Origin: [Clostridium] symbiosum
GTDB taxonomy: Bacteria; Bacillota; Clostridia; Lachnospirales; Lachnospiraceae
Direction: 5' to 3'
Length of the DNA stretch: 64,000 bases
NCBI GenBank assembly: GCA_021769625.1
Contig: JAETSN010000001.1
Coordinates: 62,001 to 126,000 of the forward strand
In this document: one piece after another, positions 19,193-27,929 of the stretch
How positions within the stretch are numbered: the stretch's first letter is position 1
How the letters are laid out: every line of letters begins with the position of its first letter
Notes under the pieces: generated by a model
What the model was told of the DNA's origin: nothing
The model's database searches: none
What the model saw: only the letters and a program-made list of their open reading frames with translations
Made by a program: the position numbers and the translations under genes

Positions 19193-19657
19193 ATGGTAAT
19201 AAAGACCAGAGTATTCGGGGAGATTGAGATAGACGATACGAAGATCATTACATTCAGCAGCGGTATTATCGGATTCCCGGATCTGAAAAAGTTTACACTA
19301 CTCTATGACGCGGAAAAGACAGGGGGCATCAAGTGGTTGCAGTCCCTGGATGAGCCTGCCTTCGCGATGCCGGTCATGGATCCGCTCTATGTAAAAGAGA
19401 GTTATAATCCGGTGGTGGAGGATGAACTGTTAAAACCGCTGGGTGATCTGGATCCGGAGGAGATACTGGTACTCGTGACTGTGACAGTGCCGAAAGACCT
19501 GACACAGATGAGCGTCAATCTGCAGGCGCCGCTGATCGTCAATGCGGAGAACAAGACAGGCTGTCAGATCATCGTGGACAGTGAAAAGGATGAATTTCCT
19601 GTGAAGTTTATGATCTACGATATTCTGCAGAAAAAGAAAGAAAGGGCGGGTGAATAG
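19193..19657 (+). CDS. fliW: Flagellar assembly factor FliW
   Basis: A 154-residue FliW with [26 protein letters not shown] and the later [10 protein letters not shown] and [19 protein letters not shown]. FliW binds CsrA and flagellin, so free flagellin levels set CsrA repression of flagellin translation. csrA follows immediately. The start has AAAGGAGAAGG upstream. Confidence 0.95.
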   Translation: MVIKTRVFGEIEIDDTKIITFSSGIIGFPDLKKFTLLYDAEKTGGIKWLQSLDEPAFAMPVMDPLYVKESYNPVVEDELLKPLGDLDPEEILVLVTVTVPKDLTQMSVNLQAPLIVNAENKTGCQIIVDSEKDEFPVKFMIYDILQKKKERAGE

Positions 19658-19658
19658 A

Positions 19659-19874
19659 ATGCTGGCATTATCCAGAAAGAAGAACGAAGCCCTTGTCATC
19701 AACAACGATATCGAGATCACGATTCTCGATATCAGGGGCGATCAGGTGAAGATCGGCATTTCGGCTCCGAAGGAAGTGCCTGTATACAGAAAAGAGGTTT
19801 ATCTCCAGATTCAGGAAGCCAATAAGGAGGCAATGAACGCGGATAATCTGGAGGCGCTGAAGGATTTATTTTAA
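19659..19874 (+). CDS. csrA: Translational regulator CsrA
   Basis: A 71-residue Csr[31 protein letters not shown] and [14 protein letters not shown] include the RNA-binding strand residues. ATG 19659 matches the usual family start; a GTG at 19650 overlapping fliW would add three residues. It binds GGA-containing leaders, in this group chiefly flagellin mRNA, and is antagonised by FliW. A terminator follows. Confidence 0.95.
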   Translation: MLALSRKKNEALVINNDIEITILDIRGDQVKIGISAPKEVPVYRKEVYLQIQEANKEAMNADNLEALKDLF

Positions 19875-19899
19875 GGCGATATTCAAAAAAGTCAGAAGG

Positions 19900-19930
19900 A
19901 GCTGCTTTGTACAAAAAAGCGGCTTTTTTT
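19900..19930 (+). terminator. Terminator after csrA
   Basis: AGCTGCTTT (19900-19908) pairs with AAAGCGGCT (19916-19924, one G-T pair), and the T-run continues to 19930. It ends the flgM-csrA operon. Confidence 0.85.
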
Positions 19931-19952
19931 GAGGAAAATTTTATGCGCGGAC

Positions 19953-19979
19953 TAAAGATTCTGGCCAATTATCCGATAT
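19953..19979 (+). promoter_or_regulatory. Sigma-28 promoter of flaG-fliD-fliS
   Basis: TAAA at 19953-19956, a 15-base spacer and TCCGATAT at 19972-19979 closely match the sigma-28 consensus and resemble the flgM promoter. It starts a second late flagellar operon directly after the csrA terminator. Confidence 0.85.
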
Positions 19980-20024
19980 ACAGGATAAAGAAATCTATAA
20001 ATGTTTCACACGGAGGTGATTAAA

Positions 20025-20483
20025 GTGGCAGCAATAGAACCATTAGGAAGTATCATGACAGTGCAGGCGCAGCCCCTGCAGCAGAATGCAACACAGAAAA
20101 CAGAACCGGTCAGCACGGATGCGAACCCCACAGAAACTCAGGTAAACAACATTGATCCGACAACGGTATCGGTGGCGGCAGCTACGGATGCGTCTGAGAA
20201 CAACAGCGAAAATACCGGCAGCAACCAGAAGGAAAACATCGACTATGCTGAGATGACGAAACAGCAGAGTGAAAAGATCAAAAAAGCTGTAGAGCAGTTT
20301 AATAAGAATCTGGGCCATTCATCGGCGATATTCGGCATTCACGAGGCAACCAACAGAGTAATGATCAAGATCGTAGATAAAGACACCAAGGAAGTGATCA
20401 AAGAACTTCCGCCCGAGAAGACACTTGATATGATCGCCAAGGTTTGGGAGATTGCCGGCATACTGGTCGATGAGAAGAGATGA
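20025..20483 (+). CDS. flaG: FlaG family flagellar protein
   Basis: A 152-residue protein: the first ~90 residues are Thr/Asn/Gln-rich low complexity and the last ~60 (KAVEQFNKNLGHSSAIFGIHEATNRVMIKIVDKDTKEVIKELPPEKTLDMIAKVWEIAGILVDEKR region) are the FlaG domain. FlaG affects filament length. I use the GTG at 20025 with GGAGGTG upstream; an ATG at 20001 precedes the ribosome site and is less likely. Confidence 0.88.
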   Translation: MAAIEPLGSIMTVQAQPLQQNATQKTEPVSTDANPTETQVNNIDPTTVSVAAATDASENNSENTGSNQKENIDYAEMTKQQSEKIKKAVEQFNKNLGHSSAIFGIHEATNRVMIKIVDKDTKEVIKELPPEKTLDMIAKVWEIAGILVDEKR

Positions 20484-20595
20484 CGGCAAAATGCAGATAT
20501 CCGGACAGGATATGGATGCTTTACAGACGTGAAACAATCGAACATAAAGTGTATCTGCGGAGAATCTGCAGAACTCAAATGGAGGTAGGACAACT

Positions 20596-22479
20596 ATGAC
20601 TATCAGAATTACCGGCATGAATTCCGGTCTCGATACGGAGGCGATCATCAACGAACTGGCCAGCGCCCGTTCCGTAAAGGTGCAGAAGATCGAGAAAAAT
20701 CAGACAAAACTGAGCTGGAAGATCGATGCCTGGAAAGAACTGAATACAAAAATCTATTCTTTGTATTCCGATGTGATCAGCGATATGCGTTTTGACTATG
20801 CGTATGCGAAGAAGACGACCAAGGTTTCCAATTCCGACGCGGTTACCGTGATGACGGCCGGTGACGCGATGAACGGCGTGCAGTCGATGAAAATATTGCA
20901 GATGGCGAAGACGGGTTATCTGACGGGCGCTAAGATTGATGCGTCTTCCGGCGAGAAGCTGCTTGCCAATATGGAAGGCCTGGACTGGCTGAAAGATCCG
21001 AATAAGTCCATGTCCTTTAAAGTGACAGTCGGCGGGGAAGAGAAAGAGATCAGGCTGACCGGTTATAATACGATAAATGATGTGGTGGCAAAATTTAAAG
21101 AGGCAGGTCTGGAAGCAAAATTCGATACCGCATCGAGCCGTTTCTTTATTACGTCCAAAGAGACAGGGGAGGCGGCTAACTTTACGATGTCTCCGTCCGT
21201 TCGGGGAATACCGGAGGGATTACAGGAAATACCGAGAACGTGGGATAAACTGAGTGAGTCTGAGAGAGCGGAATGGGAGAAAGAGTGGAATGAATCTACT
21301 GACAAGGATAAATGGGCGGATGCGGAGGCCATGTATAATGCAAACAGAGATGGGATTATACAGGCAAATAATGAAATTATAAAGAAAAATGCGGAAGCCA
21401 ACAAGAAGTTAGGACTGCTGGAAGTGCCGCCTGCCTGGGAGGATTTAGGTGATACAACTGGTTTGAACGAGGCCGATTATAAGGCAAACAGGGATAATAT
21501 TATAGCAGCGAACAACAAGATCATAGCAGAAGAGGCTGCATCCACAAGTGAATTTACATCTGTATTAAAAGGCCTCGGACTGCTGACTAAGGATCTGGCA
21601 GATCAATATGGCGTAACATTAGAAGCAGACAAAGCCGCGAATATGATTAAAGGTCAGGATGCCATCATTGAATTAAACGGTGCGACCTTTACATCTAAAA
21701 CGAATACCTTTGAGATCAACGGTCTGACGATGACGGTCCATAAAGAGACGGATGAAGAGATCACTCTGACCACAGAGCAGGATACCAGCGGCATCTATGA
21801 CACGATCAAGAACTTCATCAAGAAGTACAGCGAACTGATCAATGAGATGGATAAGCTCTACAATGCGGAGAGCGCATCCAAGTATGAACCGCTCACCAAG
21901 GAGGAGAAGGACGCACTTTCCGATACAGAGGTGGAAGAGTGGGAGAAGAAGATCAAGGAGTCATTGCTCAGAAGAGATACCACCCTGTCCAGCGTGTCTT
22001 CCGCGTTGAAGGAGGTAATGCTGTCCACCAGTATTGCCGGAAAAGACGGTACGACAATATCGCTCTCCTACTTCGGGATCGAGACGCTCGGCTATTTCAA
22101 GGCGAAGGATAATGAGAAGAGTGCTTACCATATCAACGGCGATCCGGATGACACAGATGTCAAGAATTATGAGGATAAGCTGAAAAAAGCTATTGCCACA
22201 GAGCCGGATACTGTGATAGAATTCTTTAAAAAGCTGGCAAATAATCTGTACGATACATTGGAAGATAAGATGGCGAAGACAGATTACAGCAGTCCGTTTA
22301 CCGTATATAACGATAAACAGATGGCATTGGAACTGAAAGAGTACGACAGCAAGATCGCGACAGAGCAGAAGAAGCTCAATGACTACATAGACAGGTGGTA
22401 TGAGAAGTTCTCCCAGATGGAGGTGGCGCTGGGTAAGCTGAATTCTCAGCAGAGCAGCATCTCCAGCCTGTTCGGCTGA
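20596..22479 (+). CDS. fliD: Flagellar filament cap protein FliD
   Basis: A 627-residue FliD/HAP2. The N-terminus RITGMNSGLDTEAIINELASARSVKVQKIEKNQ and C-terminus (YDSKIATEQKKLNDYIDRWYEKFSQMEVALGKLNSQQSSI region) are the two cap coiled-coil parts. Between residues about 198 and 317 (21187-21545) it carries an extra AT-rich insert with an imperfect internal duplication (MYNANRDGIIQANNEII and YKANRDNIIAANNKII), not part of ordinary FliD. It caps the growing filament. GGAGGTAGG precedes the ATG. Confidence 0.93.
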   Translation: MTIRITGMNSGLDTEAIINELASARSVKVQKIEKNQTKLSWKIDAWKELNTKIYSLYSDVISDMRFDYAYAKKTTKVSNSDAVTVMTAGDAMNGVQSMKILQMAKTGYLTGAKIDASSGEKLLANMEGLDWLKDPNKSMSFKVTVGGEEKEIRLTGYNTINDVVAKFKEAGLEAKFDTASSRFFITSKETGEAANFTMSPSVRGIPEGLQEIPRTWDKLSESERAEWEKEWNESTDKDKWADAEAMYNANRDGIIQANNEIIKKNAEANKKLGLLEVPPAWEDLGDTTGLNEADYKANRDNIIAANNKIIAEEAASTSEFTSVLKGLGLLTKDLADQYGVTLEADKAANMIKGQDAIIELNGATFTSKTNTFEINGLTMTVHKETDEEITLTTEQDTSGIYDTIKNFIKKYSELINEMDKLYNAESASKYEPLTKEEKDALSDTEVEEWEKKIKESLLRRDTTLSSVSSALKEVMLSTSIAGKDGTTISLSYFGIETLGYFKAKDNEKSAYHINGDPDDTDVKNYEDKLKKAIATEPDTVIEFFKKLANNLYDTLEDKMAKTDYSSPFTVYNDKQMALELKEYDSKIATEQKKLNDYIDRWYEKFSQMEVALGKLNSQQSSISSLFG

Positions 22480-22538
22480 TCTGCCAGCGGAGACTGCAGG
22501 GTTTTGAATGCGCCTGATGTAAGTGGAGGAAAAAGAAA

Positions 22539-22925
22539 TTGAGATCTATGAACCAGTACGCACAGTACAATAACAGTAAGGTCTTAACTGCTTCACCGGC
22601 GGAACTGACACTGATGCTTTATGACGGGGCAATTAAATTCAATAATATAGCCATTATGGCGATCGAGAAAAAGGATATCGAAAAAGCTCATAATAATATC
22701 GTCAAGGTTGAAAAGATCATCAACGAGTTCCGCGCAACGCTGGATTCCAAGTATGAGGTGTCCAAGGATTTTGACAGGGTATATGTATATATGCTGGAAA
22801 GGCTTCTGGAAGGAAACGTAAAAAAAGATCCGGCTATTCTGGAAGAAGTTAATACGCATCTTCGGAGTATGCGGGATACCTGGAAACAGGTGATGGAAGC
22901 GAATAAACCCCAGAAACAGTCGTAA
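22539..22925 (+). CDS. fliS: Flagellin chaperone FliS
   Basis: A 128-residue helical FliS with YNNSKVLTASPAELTLMLYDGAIKF, the family signature, and a C-terminal LRSMRDTWKQVME helix. It binds the flagellin C-terminus to prevent early assembly. The start is probably TTG at 22539, since GGAGGA ends 8 bases upstream; the ATG at 22548 would be 17 bases away. Confidence 0.93.
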   Translation: MRSMNQYAQYNNSKVLTASPAELTLMLYDGAIKFNNIAIMAIEKKDIEKAHNNIVKVEKIINEFRATLDSKYEVSKDFDRVYVYMLERLLEGNVKKDPAILEEVNTHLRSMRDTWKQVMEANKPQKQS

Positions 22926-22940
22926 AAGTTTGTGATCACA

Positions 22941-22973
22941 AAATGGCTATGCAGCGGCATGGCCATTTTTTAC
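22941..22973 (+). terminator. Hairpin terminator after fliS
   Basis: AAATGGC (22941-22947) pairs with GCCATTT, followed by a T-run ending near 22972. A perfect 10-bp palindrome TGTGATCACA sits directly before it (22931-22940). Partial read-through to the next flagellar gene is possible. Confidence 0.75.
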
Positions 22974-23108
22974 CTTATAGGAAAGTCCGTCGTCAGACGG
23001 ACATGGAATCAGTAAGGCGAACTTGTTCGCTATTTTATAAAGCGGTACCTGGCATGAGTATGCACATATTTTTACAGGCAGGTGTATCAGGAGAAAGGAA
23101 AGGATTGG

Positions 23109-23579
23109 ATGGATACGTATTTGGATATGCTGCAGGACAGCCTGAAGAAGAAACTGGAGATTCTGAATAAGATCATGGCGCATCAGGAAAAGGAATCCGG
23201 CATGTTGAAAGAGAACATGGATATGGAGGCTTTTGATAAGAGCGTCAATGATAAAGTGGCTCTTGCGGAGAGCATTGATTCGCTGGATGACGGTTTTGAG
23301 CAGGTGTACGACAGAATACGGCAGGAAATGATCGGCCATAAGGAAAAATATGCCGTTCAGATCAGGGCGCTGCAGGATCTGATCGCCGAGATCAGTGAAA
23401 AAAATGTACTGATCCAGGCGGAGGAAAACCGGATCAGGCTGGAAGTGGACAATTATGCAAAAAGAGAGAGCATTGCCCTGAGACAGAAGAGGAATAACGG
23501 AAAAGCGGCGCGCAGCTATTATAACAACATGAAAAAACTCAATTATGTGGATTCGCAGTTTATGGATAAGAAGAAATGA
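23109..23579 (+). CDS. Helical flagellar-operon protein (FlgN/FliT-like chaperone candidate)
   Basis: A 156-residue protein predicted to be mostly long alpha helices with heptad-like spacing (LDMLQDSLKKKLEILNKIMAHQEKE, then LQDLIAEISEKNVLIQAEENRI) and a basic C-terminus (YYNNMKKLNYVDSQFMDKKK). The size and pattern resemble FlgN/FliT export chaperones, and it lies downstream of fliS. No sharp motif is visible, so the function is inferred from context. I start at ATG 23109 after AGGAAAGG. Confidence 0.65.
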   Translation: MDTYLDMLQDSLKKKLEILNKIMAHQEKESGMLKENMDMEAFDKSVNDKVALAESIDSLDDGFEQVYDRIRQEMIGHKEKYAVQIRALQDLIAEISEKNVLIQAEENRIRLEVDNYAKRESIALRQKRNNGKAARSYYNNMKKLNYVDSQFMDKKK

Positions 23580-23586
23580 TGAAAAA

Positions 23587-23634
23587 ACTCAGAGAGGCTG
23601 TTTTTAGCCTCTCTTCCATAATCTGAGTGTTTTT
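23587..23634. terminator. Bidirectional terminator
   Basis: A 9-bp stem AGAGAGGCT/AGCCTCTCT (23591-23614) lies inside a wider ACTCAG (23587-23592)/CTGAGT (23623-23628) pairing, with GTTTTT after it and an A-run before it. It serves the convergent flagellar and helix-turn-helix genes; the latter ends within it. Confidence 0.85.
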
Positions 23635-23945
23635 AGAATTTTTTTCTGCTCGTCTGGCGAATAGCCCTGGAAAATGCGGAGCAGCTCCGTATTCATAGCT
23701 TTGTTTGCTTCCTGAGGGGTACGGTCTGTAAAACCGGGTTCAAGAATTTCATCGATAGTCACATTGCAGAGTTTGGAATAATAAAGAAGAACCCGAAGAT
23801 TCAGTTTAGCACGATTGTTTTCCAGATTGCTGACAAAAGCAACTGTACAATCCAGATCCTCTGCCACCATTTCCTGCGTGTAGCCTTGCTCTACGCGGAG
23901 TTGTTTCATTTTTAAACCTACTTTTGCAAAATCCAGTTCACTCAT
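23604..23945 (-). CDS. XRE-family helix-turn-helix regulator
   Basis: A 113-residue protein with an N-terminal Cro/C1-type HTH (VGLKMKQLRVEQGYTQEMVAEDLDCTVAFVSNLENNRAKLNLRVLLYYSKLCNVTIDEIL) and a short C-terminal helical tail (SPDEQKKILKTLRLWKRG). I start at MSELDF since GAAGGAG lies 9 bases upstream on that strand. It is divergent from glf and could control it. A relative is encoded at 60191-60586. Confidence 0.88.
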   Translation of the reverse strand: MSELDFAKVGLKMKQLRVEQGYTQEMVAEDLDCTVAFVSNLENNRAKLNLRVLLYYSKLCNVTIDEILEPGFTDRTPQEANKAMNTELLRIFQGYSPDEQKKILKTLRLWKRG

Positions 23946-24048
23946 ACGCAAAAACTCCTTCTTCATTTATAGTTAGATTTATTTTATTATATTTTTGAGA
24001 AACAGGCAAGCCATAACTTATTTTTTATACAAAAAAGTAGAAAGGAAA

Positions 24049-25161
24049 ATGAATAAGATGCATTATGATTATCTGATCGTGGGTGCCGGTCTGTTCGGCA
24101 GCGTGTTTGCCCATGAAATGAAAAAAAGAGGAAAGAGATGCTGTGTGATCGATAAACGGGATCATATAGGAGGAAATATCTATACGGAAAAGCGGCTTGA
24201 TATTTCGGTGCATTGTTACGGGGCGCATATTTTCCATACTTCGAATAAAGATATCTGGGACTATATCGGCCAGTTTGCGGAGTTTAACCATTATATCAAT
24301 TCGCCGGTTGCGGTTTACAGGGATGAACTTTATAACCTGCCTTTTAATATGAACACTTTCAGTAAACTGTGGCATATCAAAACGCCGAAGGAGGCAAAGG
24401 AAAAAATAGCGGAGCAGATAGCGGAGCTGTCGATCGAAGAGCCGAAAAATCTCGAAGAACAGGCGCTCTCTCTGGTCGGCAGGGATGTCTATGAAAAGCT
24501 GGTAAAGGGGTATACGGAGAAGCAGTGGGGACGGGACTGCAGGGATCTCCCGGCATTTTTGATCAGGCGGCTTCCGCTTCGCTTTACCTATGACAATAAC
24601 TATTTCAACGATCCTTATCAGGGCATACCGAAGGGGGGCTATACAAAGATCGCGGAGAAGCTGCTGGAGGGGATTTTGGTGGAGACCGGGATCAGTTTTG
24701 CGGAATTCCGGAGGAAGAGGACGGATGTTACCTACGATAAACTGCTCTATACCGGCATGATAGACGAATATTTCGATTACCGGCTGGGGGAGCTGGAATA
24801 CCGTTCCCTGCGCTTTGAGACGACAGAGCTGCCGGATCAGGACAATTATCAGGGAAATGCGGTGGTGAATTATACGGAGAGGGAGATCCCTTATACGCGC
24901 ATTATAGAGCATAAGCATTTTGAATTCGGGAAGCAGCCCGGCACGGTCATCACAAAGGAATATCCGGCGGAGTGGAAAAGGGGGGACGAGCCCTATTATC
25001 CGGTGAATGATGAGAAGAACGGCCGGCTTTATGAGGCGTATCTGGAGCTTGCAAAACAGGAGAAAAATATCCTGTTCGGCGGAAGGCTCGGGCAGTACAG
25101 GTATTATGACATGGATAAGACGATCGAGGCGGCGCTTAAGATGGTGGAGAGTGAAGCGTGA
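24049..25161 (+). CDS. glf: UDP-galactopyranose mutase
   Basis: About 370 residues; the N-terminal FAD-binding motif DYLIVGAGLFGSVFAHEMKKRGK, HIGGNIYTE, the substrate residues in GAHIFHTSN, GYTEKQWG, and the C-terminal GRLGQYRYYDMD are diagnostic. It converts UDP-galactopyranose to UDP-galactofuranose for surface glycans. The start could be 24049 (AAAGGA close by) or the ATG at 24058. It is isolated from other glycan genes but sits between flagellar genes. Confidence 0.93.
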   Translation: MNKMHYDYLIVGAGLFGSVFAHEMKKRGKRCCVIDKRDHIGGNIYTEKRLDISVHCYGAHIFHTSNKDIWDYIGQFAEFNHYINSPVAVYRDELYNLPFNMNTFSKLWHIKTPKEAKEKIAEQIAELSIEEPKNLEEQALSLVGRDVYEKLVKGYTEKQWGRDCRDLPAFLIRRLPLRFTYDNNYFNDPYQGIPKGGYTKIAEKLLEGILVETGISFAEFRRKRTDVTYDKLLYTGMIDEYFDYRLGELEYRSLRFETTELPDQDNYQGNAVVNYTEREIPYTRIIEHKHFEFGKQPGTVITKEYPAEWKRGDEPYYPVNDEKNGRLYEAYLELAKQEKNILFGGRLGQYRYYDMDKTIEAALKMVESEA

Positions 25162-25264
25162 ACGCTGTGATCGCTTATGCTGGAGGGTGTGATGCGGCCG
25201 CTGTCAGAGAAGCGGTGATCGGCGGGGCGCAGGATGCCCGACGGATGTTTCCCCTGCGTCCGGC

Positions 25265-26575
25265 CTAACAGTAGTAGTTGAACAACATTCCGGTATAGTT
25301 GCTGGAGAGGTAGGGAGTCGGAAGATTATGCCCCGGATTCTTATAGGCAACCACCGTTTTATCCACATATTTCATGGGATTTAACGAAATCTGGTTCGTT
25401 TTGCGGAAGATCTGCTGGGTAAAGTTTTTTACCACCTGAAATTTATCGTCCGCATCACCGGAGTGGATCGCCGTGGAAAGCTTTGCCCGGTCCACATCGA
25501 TACTGCCGTCCTCCTGCACGTTTAGACCGATCAGGGAAAGATTATCTTTATAGAGGGAGGCGATCCCTGACATTTCTCCTTTCAGTTTACGTGAACTGTT
25601 CTGAGAGGTCTTGAAATGATCCACAGCACTGAGAAAACTGTTATAGCTTCCCGCGAGCTGCGCCACATTGTCGGCAAGCGCTTCGTAATCTGCCTTAAGG
25701 CCGATAGAGGCGACCCGGTTTTCATCAGAACTGACGCCATGAAGCTGTATCTCGTAGGATTTATCCAGTGTGAATTTATTGGAAGAAGCCTCTCTCGGTT
25801 CCCCGTTTATCGTAAATGCGGCGTTGGATGCATTGTGGGAAACGAAATCAAGTCCAAGGTAGGAAACCATTCCGGACGCTTTGCTGGTATTTTCGTCGGA
25901 AACAGAAAAAATCCTGTTTTTGCCGGGCTTTAAACCGGTCGCTTCCGATTCTATATGGAGAGAGGAAGTGCCCTCCTCGCCGTCTATGACTTCCGCTTTC
26001 AGCCCGATGTGGGAATTGTTGATCAGGCGTCCGAGGCGGTCCTGAATATTGCGGTTGGTCTCGCCGTCCCGGATCGTGAACTGGAATTCATAGTTCATAT
26101 CATTGATATTGATATCAAAAGAGTAGGTGTCCGGGGGCAGGGCGATCCGGGAATCGTTTTCCAGAAAGCTGCCGAGGTTCACCTGATTCGATGCAAGGGC
26201 CTGCACCTCGATATCCAGTTCCGGAACCGTACTGCTGGTGGACATATCGCCGATAAAGGAAGCGGTCACCAGATCTTCATTGCTGGAATAAGCCGCTTTG
26301 CGCTCAAGCAATTCCCTGCTGTCCAGGTTGCCGCCGAGGGAAGCAAGTTCCATATTGAGGCCTCTGGCGTTTTCTTTGAGGCCTACCGCAAACTGTGCGG
26401 ACTCCCGCCTGTTGGAGATCATATACAGAGGGGATTCTTTATTGAGTCTTATCATGGAATTATAAAGGCTGCGAAGCTCACTCCGCTTATGGGCATCGTA
26501 TTTGCCGGCGTTTTTCGGAGTATATGCAGTCAGATAATAATTATAGATATTATCCTGAATGGCATTATAAGCCAT
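25265..26575 (-). CDS. Second FliD-like (hook-associated protein 2) protein
   Basis: A 436-residue protein. The central and C-terminal parts follow FliD layout: PELDIEVQALASNQVNLGSF, an IRDGETNRNIQDRLGRLINNSHIGLKAEV segment, then NVAQLAGSYNSFLSAVDHFK and GLNVQEDGSIDVDRAKL, but the usual N-terminal cap sequence (GMxSGLD) is absent; instead it begins MAYNAIQDNIYNYYLTAYTPK. AAGGAGGGG precedes the ATG at 26575, so the longer upstream frame is not used. It ends with an unusual FNYYC. It may be a divergent cap or a filament-associated protein. Confidence 0.75.
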   Translation of the reverse strand: MAYNAIQDNIYNYYLTAYTPKNAGKYDAHKRSELRSLYNSMIRLNKESPLYMISNRRESAQFAVGLKENARGLNMELASLGGNLDSRELLERKAAYSSNEDLVTASFIGDMSTSSTVPELDIEVQALASNQVNLGSFLENDSRIALPPDTYSFDININDMNYEFQFTIRDGETNRNIQDRLGRLINNSHIGLKAEVIDGEEGTSSLHIESEATGLKPGKNRIFSVSDENTSKASGMVSYLGLDFVSHNASNAAFTINGEPREASSNKFTLDKSYEIQLHGVSSDENRVASIGLKADYEALADNVAQLAGSYNSFLSAVDHFKTSQNSSRKLKGEMSGIASLYKDNLSLIGLNVQEDGSIDVDRAKLSTAIHSGDADDKFQVVKNFTQQIFRKTNQISLNPMKYVDKTVVAYKNPGHNLPTPYLSSNYTGMLFNYYC

Positions 26576-26713
26576 AGTGTCCCCTCCTTTCTTCCTTGAA
26601 ATCGGGTGTATAAATCCGTTTACACTTTTTAGATATTTTATCACTTTTTAAAACATGTTACAATTATTATCGGTTAATTTGAAAGGATTTTTAAGGGTTT
26701 TTCCGAAAAAGGA

Positions 26714-26742
26714 TTGACGAATTTTCTTTCTTATGTTATAGT
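26714..26742 (+). promoter_or_regulatory. Sigma-A promoter of rpmG-secE-nusG
   Basis: TTGACG (26714-26719), a 17-base spacer and TATAGT (26737-26742) form a near-consensus housekeeping promoter 64 bases before rpmG. Confidence 0.8.
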
Positions 26743-26805
26743 TGCAGAACGAGATGAGATTCAGGTCTTTTTTTTATGCTCGAAATGACGCTTGGAGGTG
26801 GAAAA

Positions 26806-26955
26806 ATGCGTACGAGAATAACACTGGCATGTACGGAATGTAAACAGCGCAACTACAATACAACAAAGGATAAAAAGACGCATCCGGACAGAATGGAAAT
26901 GAAGAAGTATTGTAGATTCTGCAAAAAGCATACGTTACACAAAGAAACAAAGTAA
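26806..26955 (+). CDS. rpmG: 50S ribosomal protein L33
   Basis: A 49-residue protein, [37 protein letters not shown]. It keeps two CxxC pairs (Cys9/12 and Cys36/39), so it is the zinc-binding form. GGAGGTG precedes the ATG. It leads the secE-nusG-rplKA genes, as is usual in Firmicutes. Confidence 0.95.
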   Translation: MRTRITLACTECKQRNYNTTKDKKTHPDRMEMKKYCRFCKKHTLHKETK

Positions 26956-27042
26956 TTTAAGCTTTACAGCAGTAAGAAACGCATCGAAAAGATGCAAAAT
27001 GAACTGACCGCGGGTTTTTGTGTGCCCGGGAAGGAGTAAAAA

Positions 27043-27243
27043 ATGGGAGATTCCTCAAAGAAAGGAAACAAAACAGGATTCTTTGACGGTGTAAAAGTTG
27101 AATTCAAGAAGATTTCATGGCCCGATAAGACGTCTATCATCAAACAGACAGTTGCTGTTGTTGCCATTTCTCTTGCGTTGGGAGTCATTATTACCATATT
27201 AGATTTTATCGTACAGTATGGTGTTAGTTTCCTGACGATGTAA
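27043..27243 (+). CDS. secE: Preprotein translocase subunit SecE
   Basis: A 66-residue single-span SecE: the cytoplasmic motif FFDGVKVEFKKISWPDK is followed by one transmembrane helix (VAVVAISLALGVIITILDFIVQYG). It is part of the SecYEG channel. AAGGAG precedes the ATG. Confidence 0.95.
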   Translation: MGDSSKKGNKTGFFDGVKVEFKKISWPDKTSIIKQTVAVVAISLALGVIITILDFIVQYGVSFLTM

Positions 27244-27318
27244 CAAGGAGTAGGCAGACTTTGCTGAAAGGATTCGTCTGTGGATCTGTGCGCAGATGAC
27301 AACGGGAGTGGAGAGTAT

Positions 27319-27837
27319 ATGGCAGAAGCAAACTGGTATGTGGTGCATACTTACTCAGGATACGAGAATAAAGTAAAAGCCAATATTGAAAAAACCATTG
27401 AGAACAGAAATCTCCAGGAAGAGATTCTGGAAGTGCGCGTACCGATGCAGGATGTGATGGAAATGAAAAACGGCGTCCGCAAGACCGTGCAGAAAAAGAT
27501 GTTCCCCGGATATGTTCTGATCAACATGGTTATGAATGATGATACGTGGTATGTTGTGCGGAATACAAGAGGCGTGACCGGTTTCGTGGGCCCGGGCAGT
27601 AAGCCTGTGCCGCTGACGGAAGCGGAGATGAAACCTCTTGGCATCAAAGTGGATAATATTACGATCGACTTTGGAGAGGGCGATACGATCGTCGTAGTGG
27701 CAGGTGCATGGAAAAACACGGTGGGCGTTGTCCAGAAAATAGATTTTAATAAACAGGCAGTGACCATCAATGTGGATATGTTCGGCAGAGATACACCTGT
27801 TGAAATCAGCTTTGCAGAAGTTCGGAAGTTTAATTAA
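27319..27837 (+). CDS. nusG: Transcription antitermination protein NusG
   Basis: A 172-residue NusG: N-terminal NGN domain (WYVVHTYSGYENKVKANI, MFPGYVLINM, RNTRGVTGFVG) and C-terminal KOW domain (VVAGAWKNTVGVVQKIDFNKQAVTINVDMFGR). It binds RNA polymerase and couples it to pausing or Rho. I start at MAEANW (27319) rather than the upstream in-frame ATG at 27280, because GGAGAG lies close to 27319 and the alignment fits. Confidence 0.96.
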   Translation: MAEANWYVVHTYSGYENKVKANIEKTIENRNLQEEILEVRVPMQDVMEMKNGVRKTVQKKMFPGYVLINMVMNDDTWYVVRNTRGVTGFVGPGSKPVPLTEAEMKPLGIKVDNITIDFGEGDTIVVVAGAWKNTVGVVQKIDFNKQAVTINVDMFGRDTPVEISFAEVRKFN

Positions 27838-27875
27838 AGCCGCGGACATTTTCGCGGGAAATCAGTATGGTTGGG

Positions 27876-27907
27876 ACAGTGGGAGTCATAAAACGACGCT
27901 GACCACA
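27876..27907 (+). promoter_or_regulatory. Possible L1-binding leader hairpin before rplK
   Basis: GTGGGAGTCA and GCTGACCAC form a short interrupted stem around ATAAAACGAC, upstream of rplK. In bacteria L1 represses the rplK-rplA mRNA through a hairpin of this kind. This is a visual match only. Confidence 0.4.
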
Positions 27908-27929
27908 ATTTATTATAGGAGGTGCCATT

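Noticed and set aside
26575-26680. A sigma-28 promoter before the second FliD-like gene
   Set aside because: TAAA-type and CCGAT-type fragments occur on the minus strand but not with the required 15-base spacing.
26643-26713. A tRNA gene expected near rpmG/secE in some Firmicutes
   Set aside because: No cloverleaf or CCA end is visible between the second FliD-like gene and rpmG.
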